64,000 nt of DNA, taken from contig OZ010791.1 of assembly GCA_963932465.1 (NCBI GenBank), forward strand, positions 150,891,915 to 150,955,914. The letters run 5' to 3'. The DNA comes from Maratus speciosus (taxonomy: Eukaryota; Arthropoda; Arachnida; Araneae; Salticidae). The notes below the pieces were generated by a model. That model ran no database searches, was not told the DNA's origin, and worked only from the letters and a program-made list of their open reading frames with translations. The position numbers and the translations under genes were made by a program. Numbering within the stretch: position 1 is the stretch's first letter; the number at the start of each line of letters is the position of its first letter. Below, piece by piece: positions 1 through 12,000 of this stretch.

Positions 1-1556
1 TTTTGTTGGAGTTTAAGTGGCCTATCAAGCCAAAAGCACCCCATTCTCGATAGCAGGAATTCGCTGTCTCATATTTAAACAATTAGAAAAAATCTCTTGT
101 GGCTATGCTGCGTTTTGAAATGGAAATAGGTAAAATGCTCTTACCTGGGATTCATCAATATCGCGATGACGTATAACTTCATCGGTGTGGCGTGGTCAGG
201 GATTTATCCAAAAGCTTCTTGAAGAAATTATTTTTATTTATTTTGTGAAGCATTATTTATCCTTTGAAGTATCCTTTGAGAGCTTAATATGAATCGCTAA
301 ATCCATGGGAAGATATAATGTAATATGAATTAGTATTGTGTGTTTTTACGATAAAGAAAGATTCAAATTTTAGCTTTAAATACTTATAATTAAACATATT
401 ACTGGAGTATAAGAAACTCCGTCTTAACAGAGAGGCTACATGATTAAGAGTGATAATACATAAAGCTGCTAAAACACATATTCGCAGCGTAGAAAAAAAT
501 ATATAATAATTAAAGGTGTCTGGCAACAGTCAAAATGTTCAGATGTTCCTTTTAGTTACATATTAGTGATGAAATCTTAGTTATTAGAACATATGCTTTA
601 GAGAGTTACTCAAGTGGGCTGTAATAGCACTCATTATCAAATGCGGAAGTAAAGAAACAGTTCGTAAATTGGCTTGTTAAAATGATCTGTGTTTAGTAAC
701 AAGTTCTTTCTTTTATTTTATTAATCACTTTTAGCAGTTGCCGAAGAACATCTGGGGAATTAAATTTAACATTTTTCCCCTTAGTACTATTTTTCTCAAA
801 CCTAAGTTGGCTAAATCCGCAAAGTTTACAGTTATTCTTATTCAGATAATAAGGAAATATAATTTCCTATAGAGAAGATGAGGATCTTTCGGAAAAAGGT
901 GTAAAAGTTTGAGATTTCCGTCAATTTCAGAGACACACTTGTCAGGGAAAGGTCTTCATTAAGTAAAAATCTATTACAAATCAAAATGTAAATACATTTA
1001 TCGGAAAAAATATTTGATTCTAAAGCGTTTGAGTATTTATGTTTGCAAATTTCACGTATACACAAAAATAGTTCTATAAATATGTTTATTGCAATAGATT
1101 CAAGATCCATCATATTGTTTTTCTCAGTTTCCGTGTGTTGTTTCAATACACGAAGAGCAAGAACTTGCTATGTTGTATATGGTGGTTCAACTGTTAAAGG
1201 TTTTGTTAGATGTATTTAATCTGTAATGTAAGCTATATTAAGTAATTTAAGACTAGTATACCCGGCTTCAGAAAAAGACTCATTTCTATAAATTTATTGA
1301 TCAGTAGAGACACAAACTCCTCATAATAAAATTTACTTGACCAAGGGCTAATTTAGGAGGCATCGCATTGCGAATTATTCGGAGAGTAAGCATTATAAGG
1401 AGTTCGTTAATTTTTAATGTAAGATAGGATAAACTATAAAAGTGTTAATGAACAAGTGGTACAGAAATTTTTACTACTATATATTTTTATAGAAATAATT
1501 TATCCTCCTGACTTGCAAAAATCCAAATTCACGTGTCTAAGTAGAAAAGTATAAAA
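1..1556. other. AT-rich non-coding DNA, nothing recognised
   Basis: No ORF with recognisable similarity, no RNA gene and no clear terminal repeats seen on either strand. It lies upstream of the BCOR-like exons and could be intron or intergenic DNA. Confidence 0.4.
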
Positions 1557-1560
1557 TTAA

Positions 1561-2058
1561 AATTCTAAATTTTTTGTGTTGCACAGTTTTCTAAATTAAA
1601 TAATAAACGGTAAACGCACGTAAGTCAAGGAAACGTATTTATAAATCAATCTTCTGACCCAAAATATTTTTTATAGAACGTTAGCAGCTATGGAATACAG
1701 AAATGGTTTGTAGAATTTGAAGATGAAAAAAAAGTATATGACGTTGATTTTCGCCGGGAAGGCAATTAAACCACTTGCAGAAAGCCAATTTGATATGTAT
1801 ACGTTGAAAAGTAAAAAAAAAAATAATTCAAATTCAAATTTTTTTGTGTTGAAACCGTTTTCTAAATTAAAAAAATAATAATAAATTTTCAAAGTACCAT
1901 AGACCAAAGAAACTTATTTATAAATAAATTTTCTGGTTCAAAATATTTTTGTGAAATGTTATCAGCTATGCAATAAACAAATGGTTTGTAGAATTTAAAG
2001 ATGAAAAAAAAAGTATCTGACGCGACGTTGCTTTTCGCTGGGAAGGCAATTAAACCAT
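1561..2058. repeat. Degenerate ~270-bp tandem duplication
   Basis: Two diverged direct copies, about 1561-1774 and 1832-2057. Both begin with an AATT..AAATTTTTTTGTGTTG block, both contain TGGTTTGTAGAATTT and AGATGAAAAAAA, and both end with GGAAGGCAATTAAACCA. No coding potential is seen; function is unknown. Confidence 0.7.
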
Positions 2059-2552
2059 TCCTCGTCTGTCTACCTCCTCCATTCCTTTAATTACAGCTAG
2101 GGGATATATGTGGGTGTTCTATTTTACATGAAGCATGCCGCGCTACGAACGACTGCAAAATTCCTTTCCAGAGAGGAAATTCAAGCCCCAGGGTTGAAAA
2201 AGGGAGTAGCTTCGGAAATGAAGGGGGTATCTTCCCGTATTATTTATTCAGTATCCCCCACATTGCAAGCGTGAGAGTGAAACACCCCATCGAAAATCAA
2301 TACACGGAATTAGGTGCGTTTCGAAGGTTCACGCACGCCTGTGAACGGGAAGCTCGCATGGAATCGCGCCCTAACAACCATTTCTTTGGTTTCGGATACG
2401 GGGTAATTGAAGGGTTGTCGCCTGTGGACATTGTCGATATTTCAGTAACGGAAATTCAGAGATTTAAGACCTGTGATTTTGTCCTGAATTTGTATCTAAG
2501 CCATTCTGTGTTTGGAATTAGAATTGAGTTAAAATTTTATATTGTAAAAGCA

Positions 2553-2583
<31 letters not shown>

Positions 2584-2640
2584 TTGTTAGATTGTAGGTC
2601 ATCGATCGGAAAAAGAGAAGATATGCTTAAGTTTAATATT
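2059..2640. other. Higher-GC stretch, possible regulatory DNA
   Basis: Less AT-rich than its flanks, with several CpG dinucleotides around 2270-2400, ending in a poly(A) run near 2560-2581. An open frame over 2271-2597 has no recognisable homology and runs into the poly(A), so I do not call it a gene. Confidence 0.25.
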
Positions 2641-2649
2641 ATTTGTTTT

Positions 2650-3460
2650 AATTATTACACAGAAATCCCTGAAAAAAGTTTGTATTTTTTCCCTCTTGAA
2701 TCTCAATTGACTTATTCGTGTGTCATGCGGATATTTCACAAGCACTCGAAACGATATTTCTTTTATAAAGTTTATTTTTAAGAATAGATTGGCCTTTATA
2801 AACTTTTTTTTTTTTTTTAACTGTTGTTCCTTTTCACCTTTTTTTGTTCTTTTATTGTTTAAATATCAAATATATGGGTTTCTTTACTTTTATGTGTGAT
2901 AATTTGTTGTGAATTGAATATTTACATAAAGTCCTAAAAATCACTGAAAATAATTGGCAAAACCCTAATCTCATGTCTTTTTCTTGACCCTTTTATGGAA
3001 TGTCAACGCTAGAAGTTGGAAACTTGCTCGCATGTGGCGAATATTTCGAAACTTTCTTACGTTTTCACGCAATCACAACTTAAACTTAGCTTATCATTAT
3101 ATTCTCATATCTAGAAAAATCGTAAATAAACAAAAATGATAAAGATTTGTTAAAATCCCAGAAAAAAAAAAAAAAAAATTTGGTAGAACTCTTAATTTTG
3201 AATCTCAATTTAAGAAGCTGATGACCTATTAGTGAGTGGCAGATATTTGAAAAACATTCAGAACACATTCGAGAAGTTTTTTCAATTTCATCATACCTAG
3301 AAGAATTGAAACGAAGGAATTAATTAAAAAGGCCACAAAAAATCACTGAAAATAAATGGCAGAACCCCAATCTCGTATTTTTCTTCGCCATTTCAACGCC
3401 AGAAGCCGGGAAACCTGCTCGCGTGTGGCGGATATTTCAAAAGCATCGGGAAAGTATTCG
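2650..3460. repeat. Four-copy degenerate direct repeat
   Basis: Diverged units near 2655-2760, 2938-3065, 3155-3280 and 3335-3460 share phrases such as TTGAATCTCAATT, ATCACTGAAAATAA.TGGCA and GTGGCGGATATTTC. Two alternating unit types suggest duplication of a ~400-bp block. Confidence 0.55.
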
Positions 3461-5200
3461 AAACGTTCTTGTGCTGTCGTCTGCTAATCTGATTTATAAC
3501 CTTCCCCCCATCTCGCCTGGCGGAGAGCGAAAGAACAAACAACAAAACGAAAACGAGCGTTTTAACTCGCCACCACTCACCTCACCGCCAGTAATCGTCG
3601 TCGCTCATTTTGTCGAGCTACATTCGGATGGAACAGGAGTAGGGTGTATGAGAAGTTTGTTTTCGTCTGCCTTTGAGCGGTGCCAGTTAAAAGTAGGCAT
3701 AGGGTTGTAATACGCGATTTTTTTTTTACTTTAAGTTTTTTGCTTTTAATCTACGCTTGTTGGGCTTTAAAGTAAACAGCATCGACGTTTCCGTTATTTT
3801 TTTTGGCAGGATAAGGGTAGAATTGACATTTGGCGGCTTCGTATAAAGTTGAACGTTGAGCCTGCACTAGCTAGTCAGGTGCGACTGTTAAGATTTTTCT
3901 TTTTTTATAAATATTTTTCAGTGAATATTCTGCAATCGTAGTCTTCGACTACTAGTTAAAACAATTACTTAAAAGAAAAAAAAAATGCATAAATCCGCTG
4001 GATTTAACCATTTTGTAGATCATTATATGCATTTTACCAGAAAATATTTTTAAATCCCTAATTACAGCAACATATGCTGTGTGCGTGGTTATGGTTAAAA
4101 GTATGTAGGATGCAGGTTTTGTACAGTTGCTTTTAAAAGTTTAATCATTATACAGAGGGGGACGGATAAAGCATAGAAGACATGTGTTTAATAAAGAATG
4201 CGTTCACAGCTTGCACGCGCACTGAATTTTATTTTCAACCGTTCAAGTTCTGAAGCAGTTATGACTTCAATAACCTATTTGTAATTGAACAGAAAATGAG
4301 TATTTTCCAGAATAGTTTTCGTTGTCAGCACGAGATTAATTTTCATTTTTATTAATCTAATCTTATATGTGTAAAGTACTGAGGCAGAACTTGTGGCTTA
4401 CTAGCCAGTCTTATACAAAACATCGTAATTACATTTTAATTCTCAGCGCTTGAATCTGCTGAGGTGTTTTCTTTCTTTGTGGCGAAGTACGTCACAGAGA
4501 TGAGCTCGTGGGAAAATGCTGAAATCGCCTGTTACCTTGCTGCCAGCCCTACCCACTTATATATCAGTGAGGAAAAATATGATTAAACATTTCTAATAAA
4601 ATAATAGGAAAAATCTTCACACTTTTTGCTGAATTGAAACGTTGTTATTTCGAAACTTTTGAATTGGTGACTTCTGCTCACTTTTCTAAAAGACATAACT
4701 TTACATAGATGAAAATCAGTGGAATTACTAAGATCAAAAGGTGCGAGATCAAATGTTAAGTAATGTGAGATGTATTGAGTAATTTATCAATTAAGTTGAT
4801 AATTTTTTCCTCATACTCGCGAAATTATTAATTTTAGATTTTATGTGATTAGCGGAGAAATTGGATTTGGCTCAACTACGTATGTTTCTACTTATTTGAT
4901 GCTTTCTTATAATAAATTATTGTTAACGTTTTGAGAGGGTGTGAAGAATTGCTTGGAAGGAAGACTTTTATAAAACAGGACAAAAGAAAAAAAGTAGAAA
5001 TCGCGGGATTGGGAATTCTTGAATCGCTCCCGAGTCGTCCATTGATTTTTTTTTTTTTTTTTTTTTTTAACTTCCTTCTCCAAACAACTTTACTGCTGCA
5101 TTCGGAAATGCCTGTTTAAACCCGCTGTACTGATTTTCACGTTCAGAGGAAACCGTTAGGAAAATTTATTTTTTAATCTCGAGAAAAATCTGCCATCCGT
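3461..5200. other. Non-coding DNA, no recognised feature
   Basis: AT-rich with poly(T) near 5046-5068. No exon with flanking splice sites that I can tie to a known protein. Confidence 0.35.
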
Positions 5201-5560
5201 CTGTTGCTTGCCTCGCCAAGCGGCGACAAGCCCGCCAACTCTTCGGCATATCGTGTCCGCGGCCAGTCGCTATTCATCAGCGGCGACGCGAGTCCGAGTG
5301 TTCCCCACTCCTTTTCGAGTGATCGATCTCAGAGTTTCCCCCCTCCACCACTCCCGCCTTCGGGCATCGGTGTCTAGAGAGCTCTCCGCTCCCTTCTCCC
5401 CGCCTCGTCACCCGCACGACGTGCCACTTCACTTCCCGCTAGTCTCTCTCTCTTTCTCGTCTCACTTCCCCTCCTCCTGCATGTTTCCAACCCCCTCTCG
5501 CTTTTCCTCGCAACCACGCGTCGGATCTTTTTTCAGTGAATGCGAGGGACGGTGTAGAAA
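5200..5560. promoter_or_regulatory. CpG- and pyrimidine-rich block, candidate promoter or 5' UTR
   Basis: An island of C-rich sequence with many CpGs (for example CCGCGGCC near 5258 and GCGGCGACGCGAG near 5280) in otherwise AT-rich DNA, about 3.8 kb upstream of the first recognised BCOR-like exon on the same strand. A 152-aa open frame here is Ser/Pro/Arg-rich and unrecognised, probably a composition effect. Placement fits an alternative promoter or first exon, but no core promoter motif is firm. Confidence 0.3.
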
Positions 5561-5728
5561 GTGCGATTTGGGGTTTGTAGTTTTGGTCATTATTTCTCTT
5601 GGCGTTGGTTTTTCTGTTATGTGTCTTTTCTTTATTTATGATTGTGTTAATGCTGTTATCACTTAGAATAGGGATCTTGATATTGATATTAGGAGAATTA
5701 AGATGTATAGATAATTCGATAATATTAA

Positions 5729-6031
5729 CACGTTCGCTGCCAAAGCTGAGATGGTGTATCTGTTCATACACGCCAAGATCATATATGCAATTTAGTACTT
5801 TTAAATTATTTTCTGTTTTATTATTTAAATACTATATATATGACGAATTACTTTTAGCAACAAATAAATTCACACGAGTATGCTTGTTGGCATATGAAAC
5901 ATTGCAGGTATTTTCTATGGCAGTGCTCGTAATCGGTGATTTAGATAAGATCAATAACGAGTTATCTCGTAGCTGGCAAAGGAAACCCAGTTTGCCAACT
6001 ACGAGTATTCTCGTAGAGGGTAGCGAACGAG
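5729..6031. mobile_element. piggyBac-like MITE with TTAA target duplication
   Basis: Terminal inverted repeats: left CACGTTCGCTGCC, and right the complement of GGGTAGCGAACGAG. TTAA lies immediately outside both ends (5725-5728 and 6032-6035), the piggyBac target. A subterminal palindrome ACTACGAGTATTCTCGTAG lies near 5998-6016. At 303 bp it is too short to encode a transposase, so it is non-autonomous. Confidence 0.75.
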
Positions 6032-6129
6032 TTAATAGACGTGATTTTTTTTCCCTTAGTTAAAATCCTACAGAGTAAATTGTTTCTCTAACAGAGGTTT
6101 TACTTATTGCTTCTTATTATGTATTCAAA

Positions 6130-6535
6130 TATAAACTACTTATTTTCTGACTCATTTTTAAATTCATTTTTGCTCTGAAAAGCATCCAGTTGGCAAGTTC
6201 TTTTATTCAGAAACTATATAATGTGCTTTATTGGTCTATTTTTTGATAAAGGCAGAATATATTTCAAAAAATGCTGTCAAAGTGGGCATTTTGAACCGAA
6301 TTTCTCGAAGCGATAGTGGTGGAGACGAAAAAAAAATAGTCGTAAGTGGGAAAATAATTGTTTAATTAATTGAACGAAAAATAAAAACACAGGTCGCTTA
6401 TAAATCTCTTCAAAAATCACGTCATCAAATTTCATGTTTTTACTTCTAAAAATGAGTCTGAAAATGTGTCAGAAAATTTCGAATTGTTGAGCGTGGAAAA
6501 ATAGTATTTTGAATACCGCCTTAAAAGTTGACAAT
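6130..6535 (+). mobile_element. TTAA MITE family, subfamily Y copy
   Basis: Matches the other Y copies in order: TTATTTTCTGACTCATTTTT, a TATTCAGAAACTATATAATG block, TGTCAAAGTGGGC, TTTTGAACCGAATTTC, a TAATTAATTGAACGAAAAAT block, and an end GAATACCGCCTTAA. The left terminus is eroded. Non-coding. Confidence 0.7.
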
Positions 6536-8440
6536 AGCAGTGAAACAAAACCAAGAATTATTTCAGGGTTCTCCTATACATGCTTTCAGTATTCTATGAA
6601 GCCCAGCAGTATTTTCCTCTAAAGCATGGTGGGGCACATTGAACACTCTGAGAACTGAAAGCTATTTGGTGCAATGTGGCGGGAGAAAAAAAAATCCATC
6701 TCAGGTGCTTCTCTACTTCTCATCTTATCCGCAATCTCATCGTAGCTATTCAATCACAGTACATTTTCATACATTGGCATGATAAACTCTTTTAGATAAA
6801 TTCAGTTTGAATTTAAGGATCTAAACTAAAGAAATTTTAAAGACCCCTATTGAATCATAATTATATGTTAATTACATTTATGAGATATAATTTATTTTAG
6901 CTTACATATTCCTGCGTGGATGTTACATCAGTTTCTGTGTGATTTGTGAAACAGAGCTTTCTTGTAATTTTCACTATAACGCTTGGCTACCGTAATCCAT
7001 TAAATTGTTTTCTCACTATGAATAAATATGATATTCTTATTTACGCATAGAGACGGGCCTGGTTTAAGGGAGAATATATGGGTAAAGCAACAAAATTGCT
7101 CAAATCACCTAATTGGTCCCTGCACAAAAGTAACATTCGTTTGTGCGTCAATATTGTAGTTTGTTTAATTTGTATCGAAACTATAATTAGTTTTAAAGTA
7201 TTCTTAAAATGCTGGGTGACCAAACGAAATTACGTTCGTCCAAAATTATTTCTACTTGCTCCTAATATCAAAAGTAATTGAGTATAATATATCTTCTCAT
7301 AAATCCGTAAATTGTACCAAATGTGATGTTTGCGTTAAAAATATTGTTGATATGCGTTTTAACTTACTGTATTTTGCTGAGTGCGTATGCGTTAATGCTT
7401 GAACATTTTTATGCGAAGACCGTTAAAGCGAAATCCATTTACACATTTACAGAATATTTAAAAGTAAATTGAAACGTAATGCATTCATTATTGCGTAAAG
7501 TGATCAGGTGGTTAGAAACTCCCGCAAACTTTTCCGATTATCCCGCTCGCATAAGTGGCATCTTTGTCATACCATTTATAACTGGCCCCTCATCTTCCTT
7601 TCCTACGGCGTTACGAAGAGAAAGAGCGCACCGCCCGAGATAAAAGCGAAGCGATAAAATAAATAATAAATGACGACTGCGAACTCTGAAGAAAGAAAAA
7701 AAAGCGTCGGGAGAAAAAAAAAAAAAAAAGATTTAAAATATGAAGAAAAAATATGGCAGAACGCGCATAACGAGAGCGAAGGTTTTGCTGTGAGAGGTGA
7801 AGCTGCTCTCATAATTGTTTCCGAACGCTTTGGATGAATTCTTTAACGGCCGCGGTCGCGTTTTACGGGTGCGTTTTTTTTATTATTTCCTTCAACTGAG
7901 TTCTCTGAATAAAAAAAAGGAGAAAAATTATTTTACTGTCATCTTCAAGATTTCAGCTTTTGTAATACATAAAAAATATGGATATATGTCTGGATTATCC
8001 CGACGATTTTGCCTTTCTTCCTTCTCGCTTTTTTACCCCCTTTTTTCCTTGCCCCTCTACAGAAGATAAAGGAGTATATCTCTGCTCAAGATAAAGCGAA
8101 ACAGAGATGCTTCGAAATAAGATAATTTAAATAATTTGCTATCAGCGAAAGCGTGACTCAATCGATTCGTTTAAATATAAAAGGTATTTGGCATGAGAGA
8201 TTCCGCACTTAAAAAGGAAAAAAAAAAAGGGGGGGGGGTTGCTTATGGTATCATAAAGGATGAATAAACCAGAGGTCTTGATATTTTTTAATGAAAAGAA
8301 AATATAACCTCTTTCAATAATTTGTTTTGTTGAAACGCGACTAGTTTACCCACGGTTATGCAGAGACTAGCCATGAGCCCCTGTATAAGGAACTTCTAAA
8401 AAATATTCAGTATTAATCTTGTATTTTGTGAGCCTGAGCA
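6536..8440. other. Non-coding DNA, no recognised gene
   Basis: AT-rich, with a short CpG-containing block at about 7500-7870. Short open frames (for example 7078-7281 and 7815-8069) have no recognisable similarity or splice context. Homopolymer tracts lie near 7709-7728 and 8218-8239. Confidence 0.35.
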
Positions 8441-8454
8441 CTAGTGTTGCAAGG

Positions 8455-8612
8455 TATCCCGCGTTAATCGGGAATCCAAATGCTCTGAACACCTTTTAAA
8501 GTATTCTACGCCTTATCTAATGGCAAAATTATCTGCAATTAAAAATGGCGAAATAAACTGTTAAAGATTAGTGGTATCCAGAACATTTGGAGCCCTGATT
8601 TTACACGGGACG
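8455..8612. mobile_element. Short MITE with ~40-bp inverted repeats
   Basis: The left arm (TCCCGCGTTAATCGGG then TCCAAATGCTCTG) pairs imperfectly with the right arm (CAGAACATTTGGA then CACGGGA). Arms are separated by an AT-rich centre. Target duplication unclear; family not assigned. Confidence 0.5.
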
Positions 8613-8978
8613 CCTGTCATTACTACTTAGCACCCTGGGCTGTCGACCCCGTTATGTAATTTTTTTCTTTTAAATTTTTATATTATTATTCTCAAATAAC
8701 GAAAAATTACATTTTTCAAGTGCTATTAATAATAGTAATGATAATAATAAGCAGGGCTACCACTTCTATACTTTTCTATTTTATTCGCACCACTATTTAA
8801 AAAATAAGTAAACATTGTAACATTTTTCTAGTAGCTAATAATTTTTTTCACATTTATAAATCTTATTTCATTCACATATTTAAGTCATATTTCATTTTCA
8901 TGTAATGCTTTCAGTATTTTTTATTATAATATTTTGACAGTTTTATCGCTACACTCTTTTCTCTTTTTTTTTCTCTAG

Positions 8979-9065
8979 CCAAATACATTTGCCAATGAAG
9001 CCGCCGAAGCTACTGAATGCCCGTATACTTTCATACCCGAACCACCTCTTAATTTTAGTGGCCAG
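8979..9065 (+). CDS. BCOR-like coding exon a (phase 0-0)
   Basis: Acceptor TTCTCTAG at 8971-8978 after a long pyrimidine tract; donor GTAAAA at 9066. Encodes 29 residues (start [11 protein letters not shown], end NFSGQ). Only this frame is compatible with the next exon; one alternative frame has an early stop. No domain. The upstream partner exon is not identified. Confidence 0.7.
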
Positions 9066-12000
9066 GTAAAAAATCTCTGTTACTTCACTGTAATTCTTCT
9101 TTCTTTCCGTGATGTGTGAAATGTTTCAGTTTTTCTAAATCGCCTTTTTTTTATCCACAGTTCAAATCTGAGGATAGCCAAAAATCTGTCAGAAAAGATG
9201 TTATTGTTGAAAGGCCATTAGATGTTCCTGAAGTATCACATGTTCCTCCTAAGTCACCTGTTACAGGTAAGGTGTCATTTTTTCCCCTCCTGTTAATCAC
9301 TTTTAACAATTGGTAATAATTTGTCATTCAACTGAAATTTTCTGTGCATTGTGTTGTTACGTTTTCTACGTGTTAGACAAAATCAATTGCAAGTTGCTAA
9401 GTTGGCTACAGAGTTCGAACTCAAATAGTGTATTTCAAAATGTGCACAAAATGGAAGTTTGGAATCAGTAGCGACATTAAAGAAGATTATTTTAAAAAAC
9501 ATACTTAGTGGGCTTCTCTTCATAATATTAGTTTGATTATAAGATGTACAATATTTTATATCGTTGATAATTTTTATTACCCATACAATAGGGGAGATTC
9601 TGTTCCGAATTTTTCAAAAATTTAAGGCACTCATTTCCGAAAATTTAAAAAAATCGGTTATCAATCAGAAAATTCGGACATAAATATTGCGAATTTCGAC
9701 AAATGGTCGCCGAAAAAACGCAAATTTCGTCAAAAAATCACCGAAAATTTTGTCAAAAGATCGCGAAAAAACCACAAATTTCGCAAAAAGATCACGAAAT
9801 AACCCCCCGCAAATTGCGCCAAAAGATCACGAATAAACCCCGCAAATTTCTCCAGAAGATCACGAATAAACCCCGCAAATTGCGCCAAAAGATCACGAAT
9901 AAACCCCGCAAATTGCGCCAAAAGATCACGAATAAACCCCGCAAATTGCGCCAAAAGATCACGAATAAACCCCGCAAATTGCGCCAAAAGATCACGAATA
10001 AACCCCGCAAATTTCGCAAGAAGATCACGAATAAACCCCTCAAATTTCGCCTGAAGATCACGAATAAACCCCTCAAATTTCGCCAGAAGATCACGAAAAA
10101 AAACCCCGCAAATTTCGCCAAAAGATCGCGAAAAAAACGCAAATTTCGCCAAAAGATCGCGAAAAAAATCCGCAGATTTCGCCAAAAGAGCGCGAAAAAA
10201 AGCAAACTTCGGCAAAAGATCGCAAAAAACCGCAAATTTTGTCAAAAGAGCGCGGAAAAAACGCATAGTTGGTGCTGGAAGTGGATTCCTCCCTCTGCTG
10301 TAACTTTTCAGAAAATTTGCTGTGAATTTCAGAATTTTTTTTTTTTTTTTTGACTCAGAATCACCCCTGCCATACAATCGCAGTATTTTGAATAGAAGTT
10401 TTTCACAGAATGGATATAAAACGTAAATAAAACAGAGATTAGTCAAAATTCTGCAAATTCTATACTTTGATTTTTATTCCTAAAATTTTAATACTTTTCA
10501 GCTTGTCTGTCAAATGTTAGCACATGATTAAAGAACAGCAGCATTTATTAAAATAAAATAGAAATCGAGTTGTGATGCGAGCAATGTCGTTGTTATATCC
10601 AATCTGAAATCTTTTCTTCCCAGTAAATTTAATTATTTTATCTTCTTTTTTCCTATCTTTACAGTTCCTGTTAAATCACCTCCTCAACCTGATCCCGCAT
10701 GTGTTCCTCAACAACTCCCTTCACCAAGCCAAATCGGTGACAGACTGAAAGCAATTCGGGCAAGAAGGCGACTGAGAAAGAGACTTCTTGCACGCATCTA
10801 CCAGCAAAGACGACCGTTGTTCAACAGTCCTTTTGTCCAGCCCGATCCAAGTGTCATCGAGAGACAACTCGCAGTCCGCTACACCCGAAAATTACTTTCT
10901 CAACTAACACTCAGGTGGGCCCACCGACGATATGTTCACAAATGGCATTCTATGAAGAGAAAGAACATGACCAAAATACTGAAGCTGAAAAAGAAGAGGA
11001 AAGATGGCAAAGTTGTCTACAAAATCAAAAGAGAAGTCAAAGAGAAAAAGATAAAGAGAGAAAGGATCTTACAAGAAGAACCAACAACAAAGGTTCGCTG
11101 ATCTCTGTTATGATTATTAGTATTATTTTAATTTAAAAAAAATCTGCTATCAGGGATCGTACGCGTCAGAGAATTTTTCAGGACAAATATCAGTATTTTT
11201 TTAATAGAAAAAATAAATCTGCGCGAAATTTCGCCTTATTTAAGAAGATATTTTCTATAAGAAAGTACTGGTACCGAAGAATTTCCCTGGTCTTGAAATT
11301 TCAGGACAAGTACGACCCCTGTGCTAGAGACAAATATTACTATTTATAAATAGTGATGCTCAAAAATGAAACATTGTATACATCGCTCATCACGAAGGGG
11401 TTCTGTTAGATTCTGGTTCACTTGATTCTTGTTTGAGTTGTAATTTGCTAAGGCTCTGGAGCTGTAATGTGAGGGGAAGTTTGTTCATCAGGAGCCGCAA
11501 AATGCCCAAGGTCTCATAATTTTGCGCAAAACATTGATGAGCATTGTCTCACAAACGCAACATAGATTAAAACATAAGATGCTATTTAATGTTATTGCAA
11601 CTTCTCATATGTTCACTGCGTTCCACAAAATCAAAACTATATTTTATTAAACTGTCTAAAAATGATAATGAATCACAGCTAGTTTCATTACCTCAACCTT
11701 CATTTACTCTCTTCTGATTACTGCCCTATTGTTTCCCTGAGTCAGCTCTCTGCCTTTGAGCTGACTGCTTCCCTCCTTATTGTAAATTGCCCACAACCAT
11801 CCCAAGGGTGAGGTAGTAAATCAACTCTCGTATTCTGTTTCTGCTTCAAAGGAATTTTCTCACTGACTTTTGACCCTTAATTGTCCATCTGTTTTGGAGC
11901 ATCCACAGTGATTAATAGAATAAAAGTCTTCATAATGGCTGACCACAACAAATGAATCGCATATCTTACCTGTTATAATTGCGAAATAGTATTTCAAAGA

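Noticed and set aside
5208..5666. 152-aa Ser/Pro/Arg-rich frame as a first exon of the BCOR-like gene
   Set aside because: No similarity and low-complexity composition; could equally be untranslated promoter DNA.
9703..10446. 216-aa sense and 238/147-aa antisense frames
   Set aside because: Products of the 33-bp array within a hAT-like element, not genes.
10911..10920. CAG|GTGGGC as the donor of the basic-linker exon
   Set aside because: Joining it to 13528 puts the ankyrin exon out of frame with a stop; the site at 11093 keeps frame.
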